DNA of 32,756 bases from Alphaproteobacteria bacterium (GCA_004295055.1 SHNJ01000016.1:1-32756), one strand, 5' to 3'. Positions 1 to 8,761 are shown, counted from the stretch's first letter. Notes: generated by a model not told the origin, from the sequence alone. Made by a program: numbers and translations.

Positions 1-403
1 TAACTTCAGATTCAAAGTAGGCATCGCCGCGAATCCAAGCGACAACGAAATCAGCTTGAATTTGCGTGGCATCAATACCAAAGCACTGGGTTTGAATGCC
101 GCTACTATCAGCACCCAAGCCCGCGCGGATGCCGCTTACGCCGCCGCCGGTATCGCCATCGACTTGCTCTTGACCTTCCGCGCCGAAGTCGGCGCCGGCC
201 AGGCCCGCATGGAATCAACCGCAACCAACGTCGATATCGTCATCGAAAACATGGAAGCCGCCCGCAGCGCTTATATGGATCTCGATGTCGCCCAGGAAAT
301 GTCGATGTTCACCAACAAACAGATTCTGCAACAGGCCGGCGTCGCCATGATCGCCCAAGCCAACCAGTTGCCGCAAAATCTGTTGCGCTTGTTCCAACAA
401 TAA
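1..403 (+). CDS. Flagellin, C-terminal part (5' truncated by window edge)
   Basis: This is the C-terminal end of a flagellin, the secreted subunit of the flagellar filament. The reading frame is open from base 2, so the gene begins outside the window; a TTG at 56 is internal and not a start. The visible 133 residues contain a stretch before the C-terminal domain (FKVGIAANPSDNEISL) and the conserved D1/D0 C-terminus. That includes RAEVGAGQARMEST, IENMEAARSAYMDLDVAQEM and the terminal QILQQAGVAMIAQANQLPQ followed by LLRLFQQ. The terminal hydrophobic heptads pack in the filament core. The gene lies 25 bp upstream of fliS, the flagellin chaperone gene, which fits a flagellin-fliS pair. A second, very different flagellin starts at 31011. 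Confidence 0.95.
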   Translation, partial: NFRFKVGIAANPSDNEISLNLRGINTKALGLNAATISTQARADAAYAAAGIAIDLLLTFRAEVGAGQARMESTATNVDIVIENMEAARSAYMDLDVAQEMSMFTNKQILQQAGVAMIAQANQLPQNLLRLFQQ

Positions 404-428
404 GTTCAGACGTTATAGGAGAAAAACC

Positions 429-863
429 ATGAATATTTTCAACGTAGCATCCGAAGAATTAGAACAAACCGTTCTAAAAGCTTCCCCAACCCGGCTGGTT
501 GTAATGACCTATGACGGCGCGATTAAATGCCTGGAATCGTCGATCGATATGATTGGCAAAGGCGATATTGAAGGCCGCTGGCGTTCGGTAGAAAAAGCCA
601 CCGACTTGATTTCCGATCTGTATATGAATCTGGATCACGATCAAGGCGGCGAAGTGGCTCAGAACCTGGGTTGCTTATATGGTTTCATTTTGTCGAATTT
701 ACCAAGAATTAATTTTTACAACGACAAACAAACCGCGTTGGACGCCATTTCCATTTTGAAACGCTTGCGCGATTCATTTGACGAACTGGATCACCAAATC
801 GCTGCGAATGCGGATGTTGCTATTTCCGGCAACTCCGGTGCAAACGCCAGCGTTGCCCTGTAA
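429..863 (+). CDS. fliS: Flagellar export chaperone FliS
   Basis: FliS binds the C-terminal D0 region of flagellin in the cytosol, prevents premature polymerisation and delivers it to the export gate. The 144-residue product is the usual FliS size plus a short Ala/Ser/Asn-rich tail. It has the family signature near the N-terminus (residues about 14-31: TVLKASPTRLVVMTYDGA) and the helical-bundle segments around LYMNLDHDQGGEVAQNL and LKRLRDSFDEL. The ATG is preceded by TAGGAGAAAAACC, a good ribosome site. It lies directly after the flagellin gene. Confidence 0.93.
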   Translation: MNIFNVASEELEQTVLKASPTRLVVMTYDGAIKCLESSIDMIGKGDIEGRWRSVEKATDLISDLYMNLDHDQGGEVAQNLGCLYGFILSNLPRINFYNDKQTALDAISILKRLRDSFDELDHQIAANADVAISGNSGANASVAL

Positions 864-892
864 TTCCAATCCAAGGGCGATCTAAAGCAAAA

Positions 893-952
893 TTTTCCAA
901 AAACTCAGGCAAGAAATTCCGTAACGTCAAAATTGCCTAGTTCCTTGGAAAA
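893..952. promoter_or_regulatory. Nested imperfect dyad, candidate activator site upstream of the fliK promoter
   Basis: TTTTCCAA (893-900) is repeated inverted as TTGGAAAA (945-952). Inside it AGGCAA (907-912) is inverted as TTGCCT (933-938), giving a two-tier dyad of about 60 bp. No T-run follows on either strand, so a terminator is unlikely. It lies 42-100 bp upstream of a sigma-54 promoter, where an enhancer-binding protein such as FlbD would bind. The site assignment is inference. Confidence 0.4.
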
Positions 953-993
953 ACAAAATGATGATTTTGCAAATAATTAGATCGCTCGACCGA

Positions 994-1010
994 CTGGCCC
1001 AAGACTTGCA
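994..1010 (+). promoter_or_regulatory. Sigma-54 (-24/-12) promoter of the fliK-flgD-flgE unit
   Basis: CTGGCCCAAGACTTGCA matches the sigma-54 consensus YTGGCACGRNNNTTGCW. The GG and GC cores have correct spacing, and the departures are C for A at position 6 and A for G at position 8. It ends 43 bp before the fliK ATG. The gene for a sigma-54 activator of FlbD type lies in the same cluster (8762-10168), which fits late flagellar expression. Confidence 0.75.
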
Positions 1011-1053
1011 TATTCGAATCTGATTTGAACTAACTTTTTAAAAGAAAATAACA

Positions 1054-2343
1054 ATGGATCTGGGTACGATCAACATAACAACGCTAAAGCCTGAAACGGG
1101 ATTGATCCGTCCTGTTCTTCCGCAAGCAAAAGATTTTGCGGATGTAAACGACAGCCTGGCTATTGATCCTGCCCGTGTCGATTTCGATCAAATCAAGGTC
1201 GAAGAAACCGCGAAACCGGAAGAAAAAGCAGCCGTAACCGATACCGCAGACGAATCGGAAGTTTTAGATACCGAAACAGCCGAAGTCGCCTCGAATATTC
1301 CAATCGTGACGCCATTGCTGGCCGCGCCAGTTGCCGTTCAAATTGCGGAAACAACGGCAGCAACTGCGCCGGCGGATCAAGGCATCGTAATTTCCACCAA
1401 TGATATTTTCAATATTGCCGTAGATAAAGCTGTGATTCCTGCGACTAACACCGCTTCTATCGGAACCGTAGACGCCAGCGCCAATCCTGATGCATTAGCA
1501 TTATCATTGGCCGGCGAACAAGCCGCCGCCGCAACCGACAATGGCATTGCGGATCCAAACTTACAGAATTTAATCAATAAAAATCTGTCCGCCCCAGCAG
1601 CGCAAAAGCCGATGGCAAAAGCTGCTGCGACTTCGGACAATTTGACCAAAACTCCTGCCGCAGACAGTCCCCTCCCCCTTAATCCATCTTCCCCCAAAGA
1701 TGCGGCAGGAGACCCCAATTTAGACACATCCACGCGTCTGTCGAGACAAGTCCCAGTAGATGGAAAAGACTTGGCGCCGACGAAAGTGGAAACGAAAATC
1801 GAAGCTTCTGCTCCGCAGGCTTTACCGGCAGGCAGCCAGCCAATTCAAATTCAAACCCAAGCTCCGGTAGATTATAAAAATATTCAGGCTGCGGTTGTGG
1901 CGCAACCGGTAGCCGAACAAGTTGCGGTCCACATTGTGAAAGCCGCCAAAGATGGCGTCGATAAAATTAAAATTCAATTGACCCCAGAGGCTTTAGGCCG
2001 CGTGGAAATCCGTTTGGAAATGGATAAAGATGCCTTGGTCAAAGCGGTTATTGCCACCGACAAGCCGGAGGCCGCCGAATGGCTGGCTAGAGACGCCAAA
2101 CAATTGGAACGCGCCTTGCAAGATGCCGGCATCAAAGCCGACACCAGCAATATGGAATTTCAGAACCGCAATCAATCGACTTCGCATAATTTCGCCGGTC
2201 AATTTTCGGATAATTACAATAACGGTCCAGCCGCCCATAAATATTATGGCGCGAAAAACGGCATGGCCGATCTAAATACGGATTCTAACGTTATCGTCAA
2301 GAACCTGTACGTCCGCGACGGCGGCGTCAACATAATGGTTTAG
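1054..2343 (+). CDS. fliK: Flagellar hook-length control protein FliK
   Basis: FliK is a secreted molecular ruler. It measures the hook and triggers the FlhB-dependent switch from hook to filament export. The 429-residue product has the typical layout. A long low-complexity N-terminal and central part (about residues 1-280) is rich in Ala, Pro, Thr and Gln. A folded C-terminal hook domain follows (about 290-375), with the family core IKIQLTPEALGRVEIRLEMD and a helix around EAAEWLARDAKQLERALQDAG. The first gene after the sigma-54 promoter, it is followed 10 bp later by flgD and then flgE, its functional partners. The SD is weak (AAAAGAAAATAACA before ATG). Confidence 0.88.
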   Translation: MDLGTINITTLKPETGLIRPVLPQAKDFADVNDSLAIDPARVDFDQIKVEETAKPEEKAAVTDTADESEVLDTETAEVASNIPIVTPLLAAPVAVQIAETTAATAPADQGIVISTNDIFNIAVDKAVIPATNTASIGTVDASANPDALALSLAGEQAAAATDNGIADPNLQNLINKNLSAPAAQKPMAKAAATSDNLTKTPAADSPLPLNPSSPKDAAGDPNLDTSTRLSRQVPVDGKDLAPTKVETKIEASAPQALPAGSQPIQIQTQAPVDYKNIQAAVVAQPVAEQVAVHIVKAAKDGVDKIKIQLTPEALGRVEIRLEMDKDALVKAVIATDKPEAAEWLARDAKQLERALQDAGIKADTSNMEFQNRNQSTSHNFAGQFSDNYNNGPAAHKYYGAKNGMADLNTDSNVIVKNLYVRDGGVNIMV

Positions 2344-2353
2344 GGAGAATAAC

Positions 2354-3025
2354 ATGGTCGCACCAGTCGGCAATAACAGCACAGCCAACAATGCCAATAC
2401 CGGCACCGGCATCGCCAGCAATTTTGACCAGTTCTTGTTCATCTTAACGCAACAATTGCGCAACCAGGATCCTACTCAGCCGATGGATACCGCTGCGTTC
2501 ACCAATCAGTTGGTGCAATTCGCCAACGTCGAACAAAGCATTAAAGCCAACGAAAACTTACAAAACCTGATTTCCTTGCAACATGCCAATGCCAGCGTTG
2601 CCACATTGAATTACATCGGCAAGGAAGTCGAAGTGGTTGGCGATAACATCCCGCTGGAAACCGGCGGCACCGCAAAATTCAAATATGCCTTTGGCGAAAA
2701 AGCCGATGTATTGACCATCCAAATCAAAGACAAAGACGGAAACGTCGTCCGCGATTTGACCGGCAGTTCGGATGCCGGTCCGCATGAAATTACCTGGGAC
2801 GGCAAAAATAATAGCGGCCAAGCCGTTGAAGCCGGCACCTATAAACTTGAAGTGAAAGCCTTGAAAAACCAAGCCAGCGGCGAACCCAAAACCCTGGAAA
2901 CCTATACTTCGGTCATTGGCAAAGTTAACGGTGTCAACACCAGCAACGGATTGCCAAGCATCTTGATCGGAAATGTTGCCTTTGCGCTCGATAACATCGT
3001 TAGCGTGCGTGAAGTGCGTCCTTAG
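2354..3025 (+). CDS. flgD: Flagellar hook assembly (capping) protein FlgD
   Basis: FlgD sits at the tip of the growing hook and directs FlgE polymerisation, then is discarded. The 223-residue product has the N-terminal family motif (about residues 24-62: FDQFLFILTQQLRNQDPTQP, then TAAFTNQLVQFANVEQ). A C-terminal tudor/FnIII-like region carries the FLG-type element IKDKDGNVVRDLTG followed by HEITWDGKNNSGQAVEAGTYK. The ATG follows TAGGGAGAATAAC, a good ribosome site, 10 bp after fliK. Confidence 0.95.
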   Translation: MVAPVGNNSTANNANTGTGIASNFDQFLFILTQQLRNQDPTQPMDTAAFTNQLVQFANVEQSIKANENLQNLISLQHANASVATLNYIGKEVEVVGDNIPLETGGTAKFKYAFGEKADVLTIQIKDKDGNVVRDLTGSSDAGPHEITWDGKNNSGQAVEAGTYKLEVKALKNQASGEPKTLETYTSVIGKVNGVNTSNGLPSILIGNVAFALDNIVSVREVRP

Positions 3026-3041
3026 TCTTATAACCAAATAA

Positions 3042-3060
3042 GACGCGCACGAAGCGCGTC
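3042..3060. other. Perfect hairpin in the flgD-flgE gap
   Basis: GACGCGC and GCGCGTC form a perfect 7-bp stem around an ACGAA loop. No T-run follows, so it is not an intrinsic terminator. In an RNA leader it could attenuate or stabilise message between flgD and the abundantly needed flgE. The role is unknown. Confidence 0.35.
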
Positions 3061-3100
3061 GGATTAACCGTCAGGCAGATATAACACAGGAGAGTTTACT

Positions 3101-4474
3101 ATGAGTGTGTTTAGCGCCCTTGTCACCGGTGTGTCTGGATTAAATGCCCAGTCTCAAGCCTTGGCAACTATTTCCGATAACATCGCTAACGTGAATACGG
3201 TTGGTTATAAACGCGTTATTACGCGCTTTTCAACCTTGGTTACGCAATCCAACGCACGCGTCCACTCTCCTGGCGGTGTCAGCTCGAACCCGATGCACTT
3301 GACCACCGCGCAAGGCTTGTTGCAAGCAACCGGCGGCGAAACCGATGTCGGCATCGAAGGCTCCGGTTTCTTCGTCGTCAATAAAAGCAGCGTCCCCGCC
3401 GCCGGCGATGAATATTTATTCACCCGCGCCGGACAATTCGTTCCCGACAGCGAAGGTTATTTGAAAAATACCGCGGGCATGTATTTGCAAGGCTGGATAT
3501 TGGATGCAAGCGGTAACTTGCCGACAAACACCAGTAACGTGACCACATTATCCACCATTAATTTATCCAACATTACCGGCGCTGCCCGCGCTACGACCGC
3601 GGTTTCCATGGGCTTAAACTTGCCTGCGAACGCAACCACCGGCCAACAGCAAACATCGCAAGTTACGATGTACGATTCACTTGGCGTTGCGCGCAGCGTA
3701 ACCTTGAACTGGACCAAGACTTCAACGAATAACCAGTGGGAATTGACCTTTACCACCCCTGGCGGTTCGATGGCCGGTTTATATTCCGAAGATGCCACCA
3801 CATTTAACGCTAACAACCTTGATGGTTCTGGCGTGTCGCCTGCCAACCGTGTCATGGTAACCTTTGACAGCAGCGGCAATCTGAACAACATGACTTACGG
3901 CGGTACATCCGTAATTGCCAACGAAGGAACCAGCTGGGAAGGTAAAGTCAGATTCCGCTTTAACTATAGTGCCAGCGGCGCTTCCGCCACCCAAAACATC
4001 GACTTTAATTTTGGCGCCGCAGTCGCAGAACCTGTAACTCCGGCATTGACATCTCAGGTAACCCAAGTCGGTACCGAATTCGATCCGCGCTTTGCCAACC
4101 AAGACGGCGTTGCCCCGGGCTCCTATAGCGGTATCAACATTACCGCCGACGGAACTTTGTTCGCCCTGTTCAGCAACGGTGAAACCAGACCGGTTTATCG
4201 CATCGCTTTGGCAAATTTCCCAGCCGCCACCGCTCTGGAAGCAAAAAACGGCAACGCCTATGCTCAAACCGCTAACTCTGGCGCTTATATTCTCAGCGTT
4301 CCGGCATCGGGCGGTTATGGACGAATTGCAGCGAACAGCTTGGAAGCTTCTAAGGTGGATATCGCCGAAGAATTCTCCAATATGATTCTGACGCAGCGTG
4401 CCTATTCGGCGAACACCAAAGTTATCAGTACCGCCGATAACATGCTCGAAGAGCTGATCCGCACAATTTCGTAA
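3101..4474 (+). CDS. flgE: Flagellar hook protein FlgE
   Basis: FlgE is the structural subunit of the flexible hook. The 457-residue product begins with the rod/hook-family D0 motif (MSVFSALVTGVSGLNAQSQ, then LATISDNIANVNTVGYKR). It continues with IEGSGFFVV typical of FlgE/FlgG-like proteins. The C-terminal D0 helix reads LEASKVDIAEEFSNMILTQR and ends TKVISTADNMLEELIRTI. The central part (about 140-330) is Thr/Ser/Asn-rich surface-domain sequence. The SD is clear (CACAGGAGAGTTTACT before ATG). The gene closes the fliK-flgD-flgE unit and is followed by an intrinsic terminator. Confidence 0.95.
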   Translation: MSVFSALVTGVSGLNAQSQALATISDNIANVNTVGYKRVITRFSTLVTQSNARVHSPGGVSSNPMHLTTAQGLLQATGGETDVGIEGSGFFVVNKSSVPAAGDEYLFTRAGQFVPDSEGYLKNTAGMYLQGWILDASGNLPTNTSNVTTLSTINLSNITGAARATTAVSMGLNLPANATTGQQQTSQVTMYDSLGVARSVTLNWTKTSTNNQWELTFTTPGGSMAGLYSEDATTFNANNLDGSGVSPANRVMVTFDSSGNLNNMTYGGTSVIANEGTSWEGKVRFRFNYSASGASATQNIDFNFGAAVAEPVTPALTSQVTQVGTEFDPRFANQDGVAPGSYSGINITADGTLFALFSNGETRPVYRIALANFPAATALEAKNGNAYAQTANSGAYILSVPASGGYGRIAANSLEASKVDIAEEFSNMILTQRAYSANTKVISTADNMLEELIRTIS

Positions 4475-4515
4475 GTTTTTAAAGCCAACCTCTAAGTTTC
4501 TACTCCCCCCTAGAT

Positions 4516-4546
4516 CCCGACCCTTAAAAAAGGTCGGGGTTTTTTT
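4516..4546 (+). terminator. Rho-independent terminator after flgE
   Basis: CCCGACC (4516-4522) pairs with GGTCGGG (4532-4538), followed at once by a G and a run of seven T (4540-4546). The stem can extend through CTT/AAG with one bulged C. It lies 41 bp after the flgE stop, ending the hook transcript. Confidence 0.88.
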
Positions 4547-4855
4547 AATTTTGTATAGAAATTGCATATATATAAGTATGTATGTGCAAGTAAGAGATGA
4601 AGCTGTGCGTTCTATGTCAGACTGTATTCCAACCTATTGATATAGAAGCGTAATATTGAGTTGCACATTTAACACGTTTTCATCGCTATTGGCTGTATTG
4701 GGAAAAAAACTCCAGCCAAAGTAGGCAAATTTTGCCCGATGTTAACTTTTTGTTCATTATACTGGAGCTAAGAATAAGAAAAGAGGCCGGGATTTTAACC
4801 AAAGTAAATTGGTTAAGATTACAGGTCTTAAGAATTTGAATTGGGAGTATTGTCC
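4547..4855. other. Upstream region of the fliF operon with several dyads
   Basis: I see no gene in this stretch between flgE and fliF. It carries three symmetric elements. TTGGCTG/CAGCCAA (4689-4719) has a 17-nt loop. GGCAAA-T-TTTGCC (4724-4736) is a compact dyad. A longer palindrome lies at 4795-4816 (separate entry). TTAA-N7-TTCA (4742-4756) is a 7-of-8 match to the CtrA box. No sigma-54 consensus is visible. In Caulobacter the corresponding fliF promoter is under CtrA and FlbD control; applying that here is inference. Confidence 0.45.
4795..4816. promoter_or_regulatory. Perfect palindrome TTAACCAA-N6-TTGGTTAA before fliF
   Basis: Two perfect 8-bp arms are separated by AGTAAA and end 39 bp before the fliF GTG. 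Each arm contains a TTAACC-type CtrA half-site, but the half-sites point inward with 14 bp between TTAA cores, unlike the direct TTAA-N7-TTAA arrangement. It could be an operator for CtrA or another dimeric regulator, or an RNA hairpin in the leader. Confidence 0.4.
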
Positions 4856-6532
4856 GTGAGCTTCGCTGGTACCCTTCGCAACCTAGGCCCTTCCCGTTTA
4901 GCCCCGATCGGCCTTGTCATGATCGGCCTTGTGGCGTTTTTCGTCTACATGGCTTCGCGCTTTACGACACCCAACTTGCAACTTCTTTATAATGATTTGG
5001 ATCCCAAAGATTCAGGTTCGATTGTTGCCAAGTTAGAAGGCATGAATATCCCGGTGCAAATTAAAGGCGATGGGACTCAAATATACGTTCCAGGCGATCA
5101 AGTCGCAAAGCTCCGTATGCTGTTGGCGCAAGAAGGCCTGCCCCGTGGCGGCAGCATGGGATATGAAATTTTTGATAAGACCGACGGCCTGTCCACCAGC
5201 AGTTTTGTACAAAATATAAATTTAGTGCGCGCGCTGGAAGGCGAATTGGCCCGTACAATTTCCTCTTTAGGCCCAGTAAAATCCGCGCGGGTGCATTTGG
5301 TGCTGCCACAACGCGAAGTATTCAGCCGCCAAAAACAAGAGCCAAGCGCTTCGATCGTTTTGCAAATGCGTTCCGGACGTCTGGAAAGTTCTCAGGTCGC
5401 AGCCATACAGCATTTAGTCGCCGCAGCAGTTCCCGGATTGAAACCAACTCAAATTTCAATTATCGACGATAAGGGCACTTTGCTTGCCAGAGGCGGTGGA
5501 GATGAATCTTACAGCTCCAGCCTAAGCAGCGCCGAAGAAGCCCGCGTATCGTTGGAACGCCGTATGTCCGGCGAAATTGAATCGCTGCTTGAAAAATCGA
5601 TTGGCCCCGGCAAGGTTCGCGCCGAAGTAACGGCGGAAATGGATTTTGACCGCATTACCATGAATTCGGAAATTTACGATCCGGAAAGCCGCGTGGTGCG
5701 TTCGCAACAAACCGAAGAAGAATCCGGCCAAAGTCAGGAAGGCAGCGCTGGCGGAACCGTCAGCGTCGCCAATAATATTCCAAACGGCGCCCCTGCCCCA
5801 GGCACCGAAGCCGCCGGTTCGAACAGCAATAAAAACAACCGCACATCGGAAACCATCAATTATGAAATTTCTAAAACCGTCAAACAACAGGTCAAAGAAA
5901 GCGGCCAAGTAAAAAAATTGTCGGTCGCGGTTTTGGTTGACGGTACTTATACCAAAAACGACAAAGGCGAAGAAACTTATGCCCCGCGCAGCGAAGACAA
6001 TTTAAAGCAATTGGAATCGTTGGTCAAAACCGCGATCGGATTTAATGAAGAACGTGGCGACGTGGTGCAAGTGGTCAATATGCAATTTGTATCCCCCGTT
6101 ACATCCGGCGAAGGCGTTTCTTCGGACGAAGCCGCAGGCGGCATGATGGGATTCAGCAACGCAGAAATCATGAAACTGGTTGAAACCGTGGTTATGGGAC
6201 TTGTCGGCATTCTGGCTTTGCTGCTTGTTGTTCGCCCGATGATGATGCGCGCGCTGGAACCTGCCGGTGCTGGCGGCGCCAGGATCGCCCGTGGCGGCGG
6301 TCTCCCGCAATTGACCGGCCCGATGGGTGGCGGCGATGGCGGCGGCGATATGCCGGAAATGGAAATCAAAAATTCCGAACTTGAGGAAATGATCAATATG
6401 AAGCAGATCGAAGGCCGTATTAAGGCTTCTTCCTTGAAACGGATCAGCGAAATCGTTGAAAAGCATCCAGAAGAAACTTTATCCATTATCCGTACCTGGT
6501 TATACCAAGGCAAACGGGATCATAACGAATAA
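4856..6532 (+). CDS. fliF: Flagellar MS-ring protein FliF
   Basis: FliF forms the MS ring in the inner membrane, housing the export gate and anchoring the FliG switch. I chose GTG at 4856 because GGGAG sits 8 bp upstream; an in-frame TTG at 4841 overlaps that ribosome site. The product is then 558 residues, the usual FliF size. A first membrane segment lies at about 17-33 ([17 protein letters not shown]). Ring-building periplasmic domains contain [18 protein letters not shown] and [14 protein letters not shown] Gly/Ser/Asn-rich loop sits around 300-325, a second membrane segment at about 440-462 and a charged FliG-binding C-terminus. It is the first gene of fliF-fliG-fliH-fliN-flbD. Confidence 0.95.
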   Translation: MSFAGTLRNLGPSRLAPIGLVMIGLVAFFVYMASRFTTPNLQLLYNDLDPKDSGSIVAKLEGMNIPVQIKGDGTQIYVPGDQVAKLRMLLAQEGLPRGGSMGYEIFDKTDGLSTSSFVQNINLVRALEGELARTISSLGPVKSARVHLVLPQREVFSRQKQEPSASIVLQMRSGRLESSQVAAIQHLVAAAVPGLKPTQISIIDDKGTLLARGGGDESYSSSLSSAEEARVSLERRMSGEIESLLEKSIGPGKVRAEVTAEMDFDRITMNSEIYDPESRVVRSQQTEEESGQSQEGSAGGTVSVANNIPNGAPAPGTEAAGSNSNKNNRTSETINYEISKTVKQQVKESGQVKKLSVAVLVDGTYTKNDKGEETYAPRSEDNLKQLESLVKTAIGFNEERGDVVQVVNMQFVSPVTSGEGVSSDEAAGGMMGFSNAEIMKLVETVVMGLVGILALLLVVRPMMMRALEPAGAGGARIARGGGLPQLTGPMGGGDGGGDMPEMEIKNSELEEMINMKQIEGRIKASSLKRISEIVEKHPEETLSIIRTWLYQGKRDHNE

Positions 6533-6543
6533 GGGCGCGAGCA

Positions 6544-7548
6544 ATGTCTGAACAAAGAACCTTAAACGGTCCGGAAAAAGCAGCCTTGCTGATGCTAACC
6601 ATCGGCGAGGAAAACGCGGGCAAGCTGTTTTCGATGATGCATGACGACGAAATTCGGGAATTGTCGCAACACATGTCTTCCCTTGGGTCGGTTGGATCAA
6701 ACGTAACCGAAAAACTGGTTATGGAATTTGCCGAAAACTTTTCAACTGCTGGCGCCGTTGGTTCGTACGAAACAGCCGAACGTTTGCTTGGCAAGGTTCT
6801 GGATAAAAGCCGCTTGGACAACATTATGGACGAGATCCGGGGTCCCGCCGGCCGTACATTGTGGGACAAGCTGGATAACGTTAATGAAAACATTCTTGCC
6901 AACTATTTGAAAAACGAATATCCGCAAACAGTGGCGGTTGTTTTATCCAAGGTATCCCCTCCTCACGCCGCCAAGGTGTTGGGCGTTTTGCCGGAAAACT
7001 TTTCGATGGAAGTCATCATGCGCATGTTGCGCATGGAAACCGTGCAGAAAGACGTTTTATCGGACGTAGAAAAAACTCTGCGTTCCGAATTTATGAGCAA
7101 CTTGGCCCGTTCATCGCGCCGCGATCCGCACGAAGTTATGGCCGAGATTTTCAACAGCTTCGACCGCAATACCGAAGCGCGGTTCATGGGCTCGCTCGAA
7201 GAACGGCATCGCGACGCCGCCGATAAAATTAAGGCATTGATGTTCACCTTCGACGATCTGGCCCGCTTGGATGGCGGATCGATCCAAACCTTGCTGAAAG
7301 TGGTGGAAAAAGACAAATTGCCACGCGCCTTAAAAGGCGCCTCTCAAACGATTCGCGATCTGTTTTTCAGCAATATGTCGGAACGCGCCGCAAAAATCAT
7401 GAAAGAAGATATGGATGGCCTTGGCCCCGTGCGTTTGCGCGAGGTTGACGAGGCGCAAATTTACATCGTTACTGTCGCCAAAGATTTGGCCGCCAAAGGC
7501 GAAATCGTCATCGCAGCCGAAGGCGGAGACGATCAACTGATTTACTAG
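6544..7548 (+). CDS. fliG: Flagellar motor switch protein FliG
   Basis: FliG is the rotor protein that joins the MS ring to the C ring and receives torque from the stator. The 334-residue product has all three regions. The N-terminal domain opens with [17 protein letters not shown]. The middle domain has the EHPQ-type motif, which here reads EYPQ (125-128). The MFTF hinge is at 233-236. The C-terminal torque domain contains [17 protein letters not shown] and [12 protein letters not shown]. The His-to-Tyr change in the EHPQ motif, which contacts FliM in studied species, is a departure worth noting. It follows fliF by 11 bp. Confidence 0.96.
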   Translation: MSEQRTLNGPEKAALLMLTIGEENAGKLFSMMHDDEIRELSQHMSSLGSVGSNVTEKLVMEFAENFSTAGAVGSYETAERLLGKVLDKSRLDNIMDEIRGPAGRTLWDKLDNVNENILANYLKNEYPQTVAVVLSKVSPPHAAKVLGVLPENFSMEVIMRMLRMETVQKDVLSDVEKTLRSEFMSNLARSSRRDPHEVMAEIFNSFDRNTEARFMGSLEERHRDAADKIKALMFTFDDLARLDGGSIQTLLKVVEKDKLPRALKGASQTIRDLFFSNMSERAAKIMKEDMDGLGPVRLREVDEAQIYIVTVAKDLAAKGEIVIAAEGGDDQLIY

Positions 7549-7556
7549 GAACCTTA

Positions 7557-8390
7557 ATGTCCGCAACCGCAGAACAAAAAACCGCGCATAAATTCATCTT
7601 CGAAACCAGTTTCGACGATCCCGCCAGCGCGGCCCAGGACGACAAACCGAACGAAGCACTGGAAGCGCTGAAAAAACAAGCTTTTGCGGCCGGCCAACAA
7701 GCGGCCCTGCAAAGCATTGAACGCCAAACCGGCGAGATTTGCGCCCATGTTTTAAAGCATATGCAGCATATCACATCGCAATATGCCTCAACTCAAGAAG
7801 CATTGATGTACAAATCGCTGTCGGTTGTCCTGTATTCCCTGCAAAAATTAATACCCGACTTGCTTAGCATGCAGGCCGAGGAACAAATTGAATCCACCGT
7901 AAAACAATGTCTGCGTTTCGCGCTGGATATGCCAAAATTGACCATCAAAGTATCGGATCAAATTTACGGTTCGGTGCAACCCCGTCTGCAAAGCATCTTT
8001 GCTGAATCCGGCTTTCAAGGCAAAGCCTCGATTACCGCCGATCCAACCTTGAAAATGGGCGATTGCCGCGTGGAATGGGGCAATGGCGGCATGGAAACCT
8101 TGCCGTCGCACATTTGGCAGCACATTCATAATATGTTGTATGAATGCTTGCCGAAAAACGTGGCTGAATCGATTCCAACCGATCTACAAGATCCACTGCC
8201 GCCAGAACCGGAACCAGAACCTGTTATCGAGGCTGCTGCCGAACCTATGGAGCAACCGCCGGAACAGACCGAAACATCCGAACAAAATATCGAAGCGGCG
8301 CCAGAATCCACGGAGCAACCGGCGGAAAATGAATCTTCGCCAGAACAACCAGTAACTGAACAAACTTCAATTGATGATGGGAGCAAATAA
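7557..8390 (+). CDS. fliH: Flagellar assembly protein FliH (FlbE-type)
   Basis: FliH dimerises and holds the export ATPase FliI, bringing substrate to the export gate. The identification rests on position (between fliG and fliN, as flbE in Caulobacter), the helical centre (about 40-110, EALKKQAFAAGQQAALQSIE) and a FliH-like C-terminal domain (about 150-190, ITADPTLKMGDCRVEWGNGG). Odd here is an extra tail after about residue 205. It is roughly 70 residues of Glu/Pro/Gln-rich low complexity with repeated EPxEQP-like units. The ATG follows TAGGA, 8 bp after fliG. The stop overlaps the fliN start by one base (TAATG), implying translational coupling. Confidence 0.82.
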   Translation: MSATAEQKTAHKFIFETSFDDPASAAQDDKPNEALEALKKQAFAAGQQAALQSIERQTGEICAHVLKHMQHITSQYASTQEALMYKSLSVVLYSLQKLIPDLLSMQAEEQIESTVKQCLRFALDMPKLTIKVSDQIYGSVQPRLQSIFAESGFQGKASITADPTLKMGDCRVEWGNGGMETLPSHIWQHIHNMLYECLPKNVAESIPTDLQDPLPPEPEPEPVIEAAAEPMEQPPEQTETSEQNIEAAPESTEQPAENESSPEQPVTEQTSIDDGSK

Positions 8391-8734
8391 TGGCTGATAA
8401 TAACGATTTAAATTTAACGGAATTGCAAGAAGGCGGCGCAGCCCCTGCTGGCGGCGCCGAAGACGGATCTCGTGTGGCGCAATCCGCCCGCGATCTCGAG
8501 GCAATCGGATTAATTCCAGTCAAAGTTTCGGCCGTGTTGGGCCAGGCCACCATGCAGGTCAACCAATTGCTGAAACTTGGCCGTGGCGCGGTTGTGGAAT
8601 TGGATCGCCGCGTCGGCGAAGCCATCGATATTTATGTCAATAACCGCCTGGTCGCGCGCGGCGAGGTTGTGATCGTCGATGACCGCCTGGGCGTAACCAT
8701 GACCGAGATTATCAAATCGGAGCAATCCAGCTAA
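8390..8734 (+). CDS. fliN: Flagellar motor switch protein FliN
   Basis: FliN forms the base of the C ring and docks FliH/FliI. The 114-residue product has a disordered Ala/Gly-rich start (residues about 14-25). The SpoA domain follows: IPVKVSAVLGQATMQVNQLL, then LGRGAVVELDRRVGEAIDIY, VNNRLVARGEVVIVDDRLGV and TMTEII. These are textbook FliN features. The ATG shares its A with the fliH stop, with GGGAG upstream. No fliM is present in the window. Confidence 0.96.
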   Translation: MADNNDLNLTELQEGGAAPAGGAEDGSRVAQSARDLEAIGLIPVKVSAVLGQATMQVNQLLKLGRGAVVELDRRVGEAIDIYVNNRLVARGEVVIVDDRLGVTMTEIIKSEQSS

Positions 8735-8761
8735 TTTCGCGAGTAAGAGAGAGTAAGACCA

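Noticed and set aside
3779-4567. 262-codon open frame on the - strand opposite flgE
   Set aside because: It lies antisense to a clear flgE, has no ribosome site or recognisable domain, and runs through the flgE terminator.
4813-4831. TTAA...TTAA pair before fliF as a CtrA box
   Set aside because: The spacing is 11 bp, not 7.
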